21,167 nt of DNA from positions 1 through 21,167 of the forward strand of contig JADGQN010000025.1 in NCBI GenBank assembly GCA_017881765.1. The letters are read 5' to 3'. The position numbers and the translations under genes were made by a program. Under the pieces are notes generated by a model. That model ran no database searches and was not told the DNA's origin. It saw only the letters and a program-made list of their open reading frames with translations. This stretch comes from Syntrophobacterales bacterium (GTDB lineage Bacteria > Desulfobacterota > Syntrophorhabdia > Syntrophorhabdales > WCHB1-27). Shown in pieces: positions 1-6,751 of the stretch; the stretch's first letter is position 1; the number at the start of each line of letters is the position of its first letter.

Positions 1-318
1 CTGAAGAAAGAAGGGTTCGGCATTCTTACCGAGATCGACGTCAAGGAAACGCTCAAGAAAAAATTGAACGTGGACTTTCGGCGGTACAAGATTTTGGGGA
101 CCTGCAATCCAACCTATGCGTATCAGGCTCTCCAGGCCGAAGACAAGATTGGTATCCTGCTGCCCTGCAATGTGATTATCCAGGAGAAAGGCGACGGTCA
201 GGTAGAGGTGTCAGCCATCGATCCCATGGAAACGATGAAAGTCGTGGGGAACCCCAAATTGACGGCCCTCGCCGAGCAAGTACAGGCGAAACTGAAGCGA
301 GTCGTTGCAAATATCTGA
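1..318 (+). CDS. DUF302 family protein, 5' end missing
   Basis: The reading frame is open from the first base, so the gene starts outside the window; about 105 C-terminal residues are visible. The pattern (GFGILTEIDVKETLKKKL near the start, then YKILGTCNP, then a hydrophobic strand with LLPCNV, then a DP...M stretch) is that of DUF302, a small alpha/beta domain of about 130 residues. Perhaps 25 residues are lost. A Met-less restart at 64 would remove the diagnostic first helix, so it is not the real start. The biochemical role of DUF302 is unknown. It is often found near redox and metal genes, and here a metal-binding remnant follows 39 bases downstream. The two Cys residues (CNP and PCNV) are conserved-looking but untested. 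Confidence 0.85.
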   Translation: MKKEGFGILTEIDVKETLKKKLNVDFRRYKILGTCNPTYAYQALQAEDKIGILLPCNVIIQEKGDGQVEVSAIDPMETMKVVGNPKLTALAEQVQAKLKRVVANI

Positions 319-357
319 GAACCGGATGCGAGAACCTATCCACAAGAGGAAGCCCCC

Positions 358-846
358 GTGAAGGATATCGTCTGTGGAACGGAAATATCGGATGCCTCCA
401 CGTACCGTCGCCAGCACGGCGGAAAGGTTTTTTACTTTCGCAGCGAACACTGCCTGGACGGCGAGCTAATGAAAAACCCGGAGCAATATCTGAATAAAGA
501 AGCCTTGGCGCCTAAAGATACGGGTGATGGGTCGACTATCTACACCTGCCCCATGTACCAGGAGATCCGACAGGTCCACACCGGGCAACGCATGAATGCC
601 GTTTGTAATGTTGTATATCCGAACGGAATAATAGAAACTCTCTTTAGAAGACAGGGTGACGTAAGACCACACCTGCTACATTCATGTGCAGCTTGCCTCT
701 GCTGCATTACCGCCTGCGCAATAGCCCGAGCCCTTGTCGAAACCTGTACACCGAAAAGGTTGCGATGTGTGCACCTCTTGACACAAGTATCATTAAGCCC
801 CACGTGTCAAATTGAGGGATCTTTTTCCGAAACCCGTTGGACGTAA
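358..846 (+). pseudogene. Decayed YHS / heavy-metal-binding domain protein (copper ATPase N-terminus remnant)
   Basis: A GTG at 358 sits behind an AAGAGGAAG ribosome site. The first 40 or so residues form a YHS domain (DIVCGTEIS, then GGKVFYFRSEHC, then NPEQYL). A heavy-metal-binding motif follows (YTCPMYQEIRQ; the usual form is YTCPMHPEIRQ...PGxCPxCGM). In copper P-type ATPases these two domains stand in this order at the N-terminus. After IRQ the frame breaks. Moving one base restores TPGNA at about 580-595, but a TGA then falls where the first Cys of the CPxCGM motif should be. From about 600 to 846 the translation is a Cys/Arg/Leu-rich string with no protein character. No ATPase body follows. 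I read it as a relic; a short functional YHS peptide cannot be excluded. Confidence 0.6.
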
Positions 847-969
847 AAAAGGAAAGATTGTTATCAAACGAGACGTATTAAATGAAATGCTGACAAAGAG
901 AGAACGAACATGTTAGAAATTCTTCAGCATATGATGGAGTGAAAAAGAAATAACCGTGGAGGTGAAACT

Positions 970-2094
970 GTGTTGGGCAACATGCTGCGAATCCTTATGC
1001 TCGCGATTGCCCCTTTTCTCTGCTCGGCGCTGGATTGCAGGGCGCAAACAGCGCTTGGTTCTCCTCTCGAGGTAGTGGCTCGCATTTCGTCCCCCGATTT
1101 GTCGGGCGTGGCCGTCACCGAAGACGGCCGCGTCTTCATCGGCTTCCCCCGCCACGCCGACAATCATTCGGGCCCAACGCTTGCAGAATACAAGGACGGC
1201 GCATTGATCCCGTTCCCCAATACCGCTATGAGTTTACCGGGGGAGAAAAATCCTGCCGATCGTCTGGTGTCGGTGCACGGCATGACGATGGATACTCAAG
1301 GGCGGTTGTGGGTGATCGATGATGGTAAAGAGGCAGGACAACCGATCAAGGCCGGCGCCGCGAAGATCGTTGGTTTCGATGTGGACACCGGCAGGACAAT
1401 CGCGAAGGTGATCTTGCCTGCACCCGTCCTGCTGCGGATCAGTCACATGAATGACCTGCGGATTGATCTCACGCACGGTTCAGCAGGCACGGCATTCGTC
1501 ACCGATTCGTCATTCGGGACAGAACCGGCACTGGTGGTAGTTGACCTGGCCAGCGGCCGGTCACGGCGTATTCTTGAAGGAACGGCTTTTGTCGCCATTG
1601 ACAAGAACTTCATGACCTTTCTGGAATTCGAGCCCCACGTATATTCGGGGAACATTGTGACCTTTCCCGTCGGGGGCGCTGATGGAATCACCCTGAGCCC
1701 CGACAGTTCACGGCTTTACTGGACCTCTTTAACCGGCAGGCGTCTCTTCAGCGCGCCGACTGCCGTTCTGTCAAACTTTGGCGCCGGAGGGGCCGAGCTT
1801 GTGATGTCTGTCCGGGATGAAGGCGAGCGCCCACCTTGCGATGGCATCGCGACAGATCCAGAGGGCCGCATCTATTTTGGCGCCTTCGACCAGGAGAGTG
1901 TTGTCCGACGAAATGCCGACGGCACGTTCACCCTGATCGCTCACGACCCACGTTTGACGTGGCCCGATGCGCTGCAAGTGGCAAACGGTTATCTCTATGT
2001 GACACTGGGGCAGTGGAACAGGCACGCCAGCTTCAACGGCGGACACGATCTGAGGGTGCCGCCCTACCTCTTGGTGCGCATTCGTTTAGATTAG
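970..2094 (+). CDS. Secreted SMP-30 / major royal jelly-type beta-propeller protein
   Basis: The GTG at 970 has a good GGAGG site at 959-963. The first 25-30 residues look like a Sec signal peptide (MLRILMLAIAPFLCSAL, then a small-residue region around RAQT). The mature part has six-bladed propeller repeats: HGMTMDTQGRLWVIDDG, HMNDLRID...GTAFVTDSS, GITLSPDSSRLYWTSLTGRRLF and CDGIATDPEGRIYFGAFD. This order, with ..VHGM..D..G.LWV.D.G, is typical of the royal-jelly/yellow family of periplasmic SMP-30 relatives. About 374 residues is a normal length. Bacterial members bind small molecules or act as lactonases; the real substrate is unknown. An ATG at 982 is an alternative start that keeps the signal peptide. 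No clear operon partner. Confidence 0.85.
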   Translation: MLGNMLRILMLAIAPFLCSALDCRAQTALGSPLEVVARISSPDLSGVAVTEDGRVFIGFPRHADNHSGPTLAEYKDGALIPFPNTAMSLPGEKNPADRLVSVHGMTMDTQGRLWVIDDGKEAGQPIKAGAAKIVGFDVDTGRTIAKVILPAPVLLRISHMNDLRIDLTHGSAGTAFVTDSSFGTEPALVVVDLASGRSRRILEGTAFVAIDKNFMTFLEFEPHVYSGNIVTFPVGGADGITLSPDSSRLYWTSLTGRRLFSAPTAVLSNFGAGGAELVMSVRDEGERPPCDGIATDPEGRIYFGAFDQESVVRRNADGTFTLIAHDPRLTWPDALQVANGYLYVTLGQWNRHASFNGGHDLRVPPYLLVRIRLD

Positions 2095-2317
2095 ACGGGC
2101 CGATAGATGCTTGGAATCGAGAGGAGGCGACACGTGACAGCCAGAAAAAGAATGGTGGCATGAAAGTTCTTGTAACGGCGCTGGTGTTTGTCACGACGAT
2201 CAGCGGGATTACTGCATCGCAAAGGGAGGAAGGCGAAATCTCCGGTCTTTACCAAGTTTCACATTGCGGCTTGTGCTGGATATTTTTGTGTGATTACCGA
2301 AAGAAAGAGAGGAAGCA

Positions 2318-3112
2318 TTATTTCGATAGTTGCAGAATTCTATACGCACCTCTTCCTACAAGCGTGAAAACGATTGTTCCAACGGTCAGGTCAGGTAGCT
2401 TGGATGCTGTCAGATACACAATTACGCCCGCTACGATAACACCGAGGTTGACAATAACGTCAGTAGACGTGAAGATCATGCTCGCCTGCATATGGGCTTC
2501 TCGGCTCTTCGACTTCTGAAGCAGATAGAGGCAAATCGCATTACCTGCAAGAGCGAGAAGAGAGATGATAATCATTAGATGAAAGTCAGGGGTCTCTCCA
2601 TGCCCCACAAAACGCCTGATAACCTCTACAAATCCCAAAACAGCCAGTGCCAGTTGGAAATAACCTGCTGCTCCGGCAATATTCTTCTTCCGTGAGACTG
2701 TTCCCCCGACAGCAAACAGCGATAGCCCGTACACAACGCTGTCTGCCAGCATATCCAAACTGTCAGCAACAAGCCCCATCGAACCAGCGATGAAACCTGT
2801 GCACATTTCAAGGGCAAAAAAGAAGAAGTTAATGGCGAGAACTTGCCATAGAACTCGTCTTTCCTGACGGTGACTGTCCTTTATGCTCACCATGTCCGTC
2901 GGTTCGGAGGAAACGAGCTTGGTATCAAGCTGGAGACTGGAGAGGGCAGCAAGGAGGTTGTCGTAGCTATCCGTATGATATACCTCCAGCGTGTGTCTCG
3001 GTATATCAAACTGCAGGGATTGGATATTAGTCAGTCCCTCCAATTTCATCCGTATCATTCGTTCTTCAGAAGGGCAGTCCATTCTTGATATGTTAAAGGT
3101 CGTTTTTAGCAA
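2318..3112 (-). CDS. Cation-efflux (CDF-like) transporter with N-terminal HMA-like domain
   Basis: Residues 1-65 resemble a heavy-metal-associated ferredoxin fold (TTFNISRMDCPSEE...IRMKLEGL), but the usual CxxC is replaced by a single Cys in MDCPSEE. From about residue 85 there are about six membrane segments of cation-diffusion-facilitator type (FFFFALEMCTGFIAGSMGLVADSLDMLADS, later SMIFTSTDVIVNLGVIVAGVIV). The Asp residues in ADSLDMLADS and STDVIVN fit the CDF metal site, where His-x3-Asp is common; here both His are absent. The C-terminal cytoplasmic CDF domain is missing. The start is TTG at 3112 with GGAG eight bases upstream. Length 264 residues. The metal is not predictable. It is alone on its strand with its own promoter. 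Confidence 0.85.
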   Translation of the reverse strand: MLKTTFNISRMDCPSEERMIRMKLEGLTNIQSLQFDIPRHTLEVYHTDSYDNLLAALSSLQLDTKLVSSEPTDMVSIKDSHRQERRVLWQVLAINFFFFALEMCTGFIAGSMGLVADSLDMLADSVVYGLSLFAVGGTVSRKKNIAGAAGYFQLALAVLGFVEVIRRFVGHGETPDFHLMIIISLLALAGNAICLYLLQKSKSREAHMQASMIFTSTDVIVNLGVIVAGVIVYLTASKLPDLTVGTIVFTLVGRGAYRILQLSK

Positions 3113-3439
3113 AACTTTTTCTCCACTCTCATCAGCCTCGCTGTCAGTTGATTATATAGCATAACCGACCGCAGACCAACCGTCCGACACTACCGACCTG
3201 GCCACCGGAGCATTGAATGCCAGTCGTAATGTTGCATGCCGGTCACAGGTGCGAAAAACGCGAGCATCGACTCCAACGCGCTTCAAAAACACGGCATTAT
3301 GACCCGCATCGTGACACCCCATGACTTTGTTTCCGAGGAATAAGTCTGACCACGGAAAAGGCGACTACCTTTCCCTATCGTCCTGCAGCGTGAAACTAGG
3401 TACCGATGTATCCTTTCTCCACGCCGGGCTGCCCCTATG
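3113..3439. other. Gene-free stretch between cation transporter and VapC
   Basis: About 327 bases. Apart from the transporter promoter at 3151-3179 I see no gene, tRNA or strong terminator. Short open frames on both strands have no recognisable protein pattern and no ribosome site. It could be decayed sequence. Confidence 0.5.
3151..3179 (-). promoter_or_regulatory. Sigma-70-type promoter for the cation transporter
   Basis: On the minus strand a perfect TATAAT (3151-3156) lies 17 bases after TTGGTC (3174-3179; half-match to TTGACA). Transcription would start near 3144, giving a leader of about 30 bases with a GGAG ribosome site before the TTG start. Confidence 0.5.
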
Positions 3440-3850
3440 CTATCGTTCAGGGATGAGGTCGAAGTGTTTGAGGTGCCTGGGTCGATATACTGAGAAATCG
3501 CGTCTATCAAGCGTGAAGACTACCCTGGCTTTATGAATCTCGGCAAGCACGACGAGCGTGGCATCAGCCAGGTCCATGGGCTTATCCCGGTACTTGCGCA
3601 TCAGGTCTCCAAGTCGGCCACAATATGAGGCGGGTATCTCTGCAATGGTCAGACCGCCTGAAAGAATGAATTCCCATAATTCGGTCTGCCCTTTCTGCCA
3701 GTCCGAAAGGAGATAGAAGCTCTCCGTGAGGACCGGCCAAGTCGTGATTAGAGGCGCCCTCATCGACTGGAGGGCGTCCAGACATACTCGGTGGGCCGGC
3801 TCTGATTCGTCGAAGAGCGCAACCAGTGGACCCGTATCTACGATGACCAT
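3440..3850 (-). CDS. vapC: PIN-domain toxin, VapC type
   Basis: A 136-residue PIN-domain RNase. The acidic residues are in place: D5 in MVIVDTGPLVALFD, E43 in LTESFYLL, D93/D96 in MDLADATLVVLAE, and D115 in VFTLDRRDF. VapC toxins cut specific RNAs, typically the tRNA-fMet anticodon loop or rRNA, and are held inactive by the antitoxin. The ATG lies inside the 3' end of the antitoxin gene (13-base overlap, 3838-3850), the normal VapBC arrangement and a sign of translational coupling. The catalytic residues are intact, so it is probably active. The exact RNA target is not visible. Confidence 0.9.
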   Translation of the reverse strand: MVIVDTGPLVALFDESEPAHRVCLDALQSMRAPLITTWPVLTESFYLLSDWQKGQTELWEFILSGGLTIAEIPASYCGRLGDLMRKYRDKPMDLADATLVVLAEIHKARVVFTLDRRDFSVYRPRHLKHFDLIPER

Positions 3851-4116
3851 TGCTTGCGCCTTTTCTCCAAATGTTTCCTGATGATTTCTCGCTGTTTGGC
3901 GAGCCGTTTCCGGTGGCCGCTGCCGCCGGGCCTATGTAAAGCCTGATACACCTGCCATGGGGTTTTCTGCCCTTCCTTGATAACCTTCCCGCAGTACTCT
4001 TTAACCGATTCACGGACCACATCGGACTTCGTCAGGCCGAGCAACTTCGCCACTTTCGTGAGGGCCTCCTCAGCCTGGCTGTCGAGGCGAGCAGTTATCA
4101 TTTTGTCCGTTGCCAT
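3838..4116 (-). CDS. vapB: Ribbon-helix-helix antitoxin, VapB/CopG type
   Basis: A 92-residue protein. The N-terminal 45 residues form a ribbon-helix-helix DNA-binding domain: beta strand KMITARLDSQ, helix AEEALTKVAKLLG, then LTKSDVVRESVKEYCGKVI. The C-terminal half is very basic (GHRKRLAKQREIIRKHLEKRRKQW) and would wrap the PIN toxin. It precedes and overlaps the toxin gene, as expected for the antitoxin. The family binds its own promoter as VapB or VapBC complex; a perfect palindrome touches the start codon (see 4117-4152). No Shine-Dalgarno sequence is seen before the ATG. Confidence 0.88.
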   Translation of the reverse strand: MATDKMITARLDSQAEEALTKVAKLLGLTKSDVVRESVKEYCGKVIKEGQKTPWQVYQALHRPGGSGHRKRLAKQREIIRKHLEKRRKQWSS

Positions 4117-4152
4117 GTAATACAGTATGTATTACAGCTGTGTGCAAGTCAA
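4117..4152 (-). promoter_or_regulatory. VapBC promoter embedded in a palindromic operator
   Basis: GTAATACAGTATGTATTAC (4117-4135) is a perfect inverted repeat with 8-base arms and a 3-base centre, directly next to the antitoxin ATG (4114-4116). Read on the minus strand, TTGACT (4147-4152) and CATACT (4124-4129) are 17 bases apart and make a good -35/-10 pair, with the -10 in the middle of the palindrome. The start point would fall within a few bases of the ATG, so the mRNA would have almost no leader. Repression by VapBC binding is inferred. Confidence 0.65.
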
Positions 4153-4314
4153 GCGTTTTGCAGACCACGGCAAGCGTCCAAAATACTGGGTGCTGATTAA
4201 GGGGGCGACGGAAACGCAGGGAAACGCGGTGGACGCTGGTTCAAAATGAACCCTTCTAGGATCGGGGCACCAGCAGCTTGCTAGTTCTCCGGCGGACTGT
4301 TGGATCGACATTCT

Positions 4315-4331
4315 GTATACGGTATATATAC
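4315..4331. promoter_or_regulatory. Possible FadR-type operator, GTATAC motifs
   Basis: GTATAC (4315-4320) followed after one base by GTATATATAC (4322-4331), upstream of the GntR promoter. GT-N-AC cores are common in FadR-family operators. The call is weak because the region is AT-rich. Confidence 0.25.
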
Positions 4332-4348
4332 GTAAGTTATTAATATTA

Positions 4349-4394
4349 CAATAGACAATTTTCTATTGACAGGGCATTTCTGCAGGTGTACTAT
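4349..4394 (+). promoter_or_regulatory. GntR gene promoter with overlapping palindromic operator
   Basis: TTGACA (4366-4371) is a perfect -35 box, 17 bases before TACTAT (4389-4394), giving a start point near 4401. A 20-base near-perfect palindrome (4349-4368; arms CAATAGA and TCTATTG around AATT) overlaps the -35 box and is a good candidate for autoregulation. Because transcription starts after 4400, a GTG codon at 4386 cannot be the translation start. Confidence 0.6.
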
Positions 4395-4409
4395 TATCCT
4401 ATTGGGTCA

Positions 4410-5168
4410 ATGGTTGAACATATGACACATAGTGCTCCCATGCTCGCGCGCCTCAGTAAAGAAAAGCTCAATGAAAAGATAGTGTCACGTATAAAAGAGC
4501 TTATCTTTGCTAACGAGCTCCAGATAGGCCATAAGCTGCCCTCCGAGCGGGAATTGATGGAGCAGACGGGCGTGAGCCGGGCAGTGGTGAGGGAAGCGCT
4601 CAGATCGCTCGAGCAGTCCGGGCTGGTCGAAGTCCGGCAAGGGGCGACCGGCGGCGCTTTCGTGATCAGCGACCTAGCGAAACCAATCTTCAACTCTGCG
4701 TACGATCTCTACGGCCAGGGCAAATTGACACTCGCACACTTCGTTGAGGTGAGGAAGGCGATCGAATGCGTGAGCGTGCGAGGGGCGGCTGAAAAGGCCT
4801 CTCCCGGGGACATTTCGAGATTGCACGATCTGAATGAGGCATATCTCAAGGAGATCGAAGATAATCTAAAACATCGCCAATACGCTGAGGCGTTTCATGT
4901 CGCCGTGGCCGAAGTATCGGGCAACCATCTGAGTAAGCTGCTCGTTGGGGCCTTGTTCCGCTTACTGGATGCGTTGCGACCGAACAGTGTGCAGGCCAAA
5001 AAATTCAAACGGGACACGTATATGCTCCACAAGAAAATCATAGAGGCCATGGAGCGAAAGGATGCAGACCTCTGCGAGTACCTTGTGGCCAAAGATATAG
5101 AACGCACGGGCATGCTGGAACGTTCAAGAATAAGGTATGCCGAAGCAAAAGCAGGCCCTTCCGGATAG
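4410..5168 (+). CDS. GntR-family regulator, FadR/FCD subfamily
   Basis: N-terminal winged helix-turn-helix (IVSRIKELIFANELQIGHKLPSERELMEQTGVSRAVVREALRSLEQSGLVEVRQG) and a C-terminal all-helical FCD ligand domain (FVEVRKAIECVSVRGAAE, then FHVAVAEVSGNH, then MLHKKIIEAMERKDADL). FCD regulators usually sense small carboxylic acids. Some metal-binding FCD positions look replaced (no Asp before FH, and no His at the end of the last helix), so ligand binding may not need a metal. The frame is open from GTG 4386, but that codon lies in the promoter; ATG 4410 is the first usable start, and 4422 and 4440 are possible. It stands 147 bases before the MFS gene on the same strand and probably controls the transporter-ligase-amidohydrolase operon. 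Confidence 0.88.
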   Translation: MVEHMTHSAPMLARLSKEKLNEKIVSRIKELIFANELQIGHKLPSERELMEQTGVSRAVVREALRSLEQSGLVEVRQGATGGAFVISDLAKPIFNSAYDLYGQGKLTLAHFVEVRKAIECVSVRGAAEKASPGDISRLHDLNEAYLKEIEDNLKHRQYAEAFHVAVAEVSGNHLSKLLVGALFRLLDALRPNSVQAKKFKRDTYMLHKKIIEAMERKDADLCEYLVAKDIERTGMLERSRIRYAEAKAGPSG

Positions 5169-5315
5169 GACCTCTTCGGTCATCAGCCTCATCTCGGTTC
5201 CAGACGTCTTGAAAGCAAATACTCCGGGGAGAGTGGGCGACCATTCTTCCGAGGGACCCGTACGCCGTGAAAAGGGTGGCGTGAAGTAAAATGAAATCAT
5301 AACCGGAGGGATAGA

Positions 5316-6632
5316 ATGAAACCAACAGCCGAAGTTCGACAAACCGAGGAACCGGTAGAAGCCGCGAAACCGGTCTCCCTGGTCAAATCCTATTATGTAC
5401 TGATTCTTCTGACGCTTGTCTGGTCAGCCGCCTACATCGATCGCAATATCATCAACGTCGTCCTGGAACCGATCAAAAAGGAGTTCGGAGTTTCCGACAC
5501 GCTGATGGGTTTTATGGTCGGTTTTGGATTCGTTCTGATTTACGCAATCCTCGCCATGCCGGTCGCCCGCCTGGCGGACCGCAAGGGGCGGCTTCCGATC
5601 ATCTGCATAGGAGTCACCTTCTGGAGCATCATGACATCATTCGGTGCGGCTGCTCAAACCGTATATCAACTGCTCTTCACCCGCATCGGGGTGGGCGTCG
5701 GGGAATCAGCCGCAAGCGCTCCCGGCAACTCCCTCATTTCCGATTACTTCCCTAAAGATAAGCGCCCCATGGCGATGGCCATACTCTCCATGTCTCCCTT
5801 TATCGGCGTTTACGGCGGGTTCATGATCGGCGGCATTGCAGCTACCTACTGGGGCTGGCGCAGCGCCTTCCTTGTCGCCGGAATACCCGGTATCATCGTC
5901 GCCATCCTCCTGCGCTTCACGGTCAAAGAACCCCTTCGCGGGGCCCTCGACGGAAAGAACGCCGACACGAGGGTTTACAGCTTGCGTGAGACCCTCCGTT
6001 ATTTCGTCAGCAACAAAACATACCTTCTCGCAGTGATCGGCTTTTCTCTGACCAGCTTTGTCGACTTCGGCATAACCGCCTGGTTCGCATCGTTCCTGAT
6101 GAGGGTGCATCATCTCACTATCCTGCAGGCGAGTACGGTGGGAGGTACTATCAAGTCGCTTGCGGGTGTGACGGGCGTGCTTCTCGGTGGCTTCGTTGTA
6201 AGCTATCTAGGCAAGAAAAGCGATACCTATAAGATTCTTACCCCCGGCATTACGTCCTTGCTCGCCGGCCCGTTTCTGGCAGTATTCTATTTTGCGCCCA
6301 TGCCCTTGGCCTGGTTCGGCCTTGTCGCCGGGGTTATCTGTACCGGGTTCCGCATGGGTCCTGTGCTCGGCCTGGTCCAGAGCGTCGTTAAGGTGCGCAT
6401 GCGGGCCTTTGCTGCAGCCGTGATATTCATGATCGGCAACTTGTTCGGGTATGGACTCGGGCCGCTCTTTATCGGCATGTCCAACGATTATCTGAAACCA
6501 ACGTATGGTCCGCTGGCGATCCGCTATTCGCTGATCAGTATGCCGATCATGACTATGGTCGGCGCCCTCTTCTTCCTCTGGGCAGCGCGCTATGTAAAAC
6601 GGGACATCCAGAAATGCGCGATTGAAGAGTAA
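5316..6632 (+). CDS. MFS transporter, spinster-like organic-acid carrier
   Basis: 438 residues with twelve predicted membrane segments. An Asp-Arg pair in the first segment (D42-R43, in AAYIDRNIINVVL) and motif A between segments 2 and 3 (RLADRKGR, residues 85-92) are typical of major-facilitator carriers. GVGVGESAASAPGNSLISDYFP matches the spinster-like branch. The first 25 residues are a charged cytoplasmic tail. The start ATG has GGAGGG nine bases before it. Position between a FadR-type regulator and an aryl-acid ligase suggests it moves the aromatic or organic acid used by these enzymes. Substrate and direction (proton symport expected) are inferred. Confidence 0.9.
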   Translation: MKPTAEVRQTEEPVEAAKPVSLVKSYYVLILLTLVWSAAYIDRNIINVVLEPIKKEFGVSDTLMGFMVGFGFVLIYAILAMPVARLADRKGRLPIICIGVTFWSIMTSFGAAAQTVYQLLFTRIGVGVGESAASAPGNSLISDYFPKDKRPMAMAILSMSPFIGVYGGFMIGGIAATYWGWRSAFLVAGIPGIIVAILLRFTVKEPLRGALDGKNADTRVYSLRETLRYFVSNKTYLLAVIGFSLTSFVDFGITAWFASFLMRVHHLTILQASTVGGTIKSLAGVTGVLLGGFVVSYLGKKSDTYKILTPGITSLLAGPFLAVFYFAPMPLAWFGLVAGVICTGFRMGPVLGLVQSVVKVRMRAFAAAVIFMIGNLFGYGLGPLFIGMSNDYLKPTYGPLAIRYSLISMPIMTMVGALFFLWAARYVKRDIQKCAIEE

Positions 6633-6751
6633 GAAGAAACCGAAAGAAGGGGCGTCAGGCATGGCCTTTTCGCGCGGGCATAGCGATCCCGATAAAACGG
6701 TTCGTGTGATGCCTGCGGGGCAAAAGACGAAATCGAGGAGGGAGTGTCAAA

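Noticed and set aside
790..930. Short frame around 810-925 (DLFPKPVGRKKGKIVIKRDVLNEM) that looks protein-like, after the YHS remnant
   Set aside because: No start codon or ribosome site, fewer than 40 codons, and no family recognised. Possibly a fragment of a decayed gene.
2160..2519. Plus-strand frame starting with a signal-peptide-like stretch (MKVLVTALVFVTTISGITAS)
   Set aside because: The last 200 bases are antisense to the well-supported cation transporter, the ribosome site is weak, and no domain is recognisable. It may be the tip of a truncated secreted protein, but I cannot support it as a gene.
4238..4252. GGTTCA-AAA-TGAACC palindrome
   Set aside because: Short, isolated and far from either promoter. 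No T-run and no second copy; likely chance.
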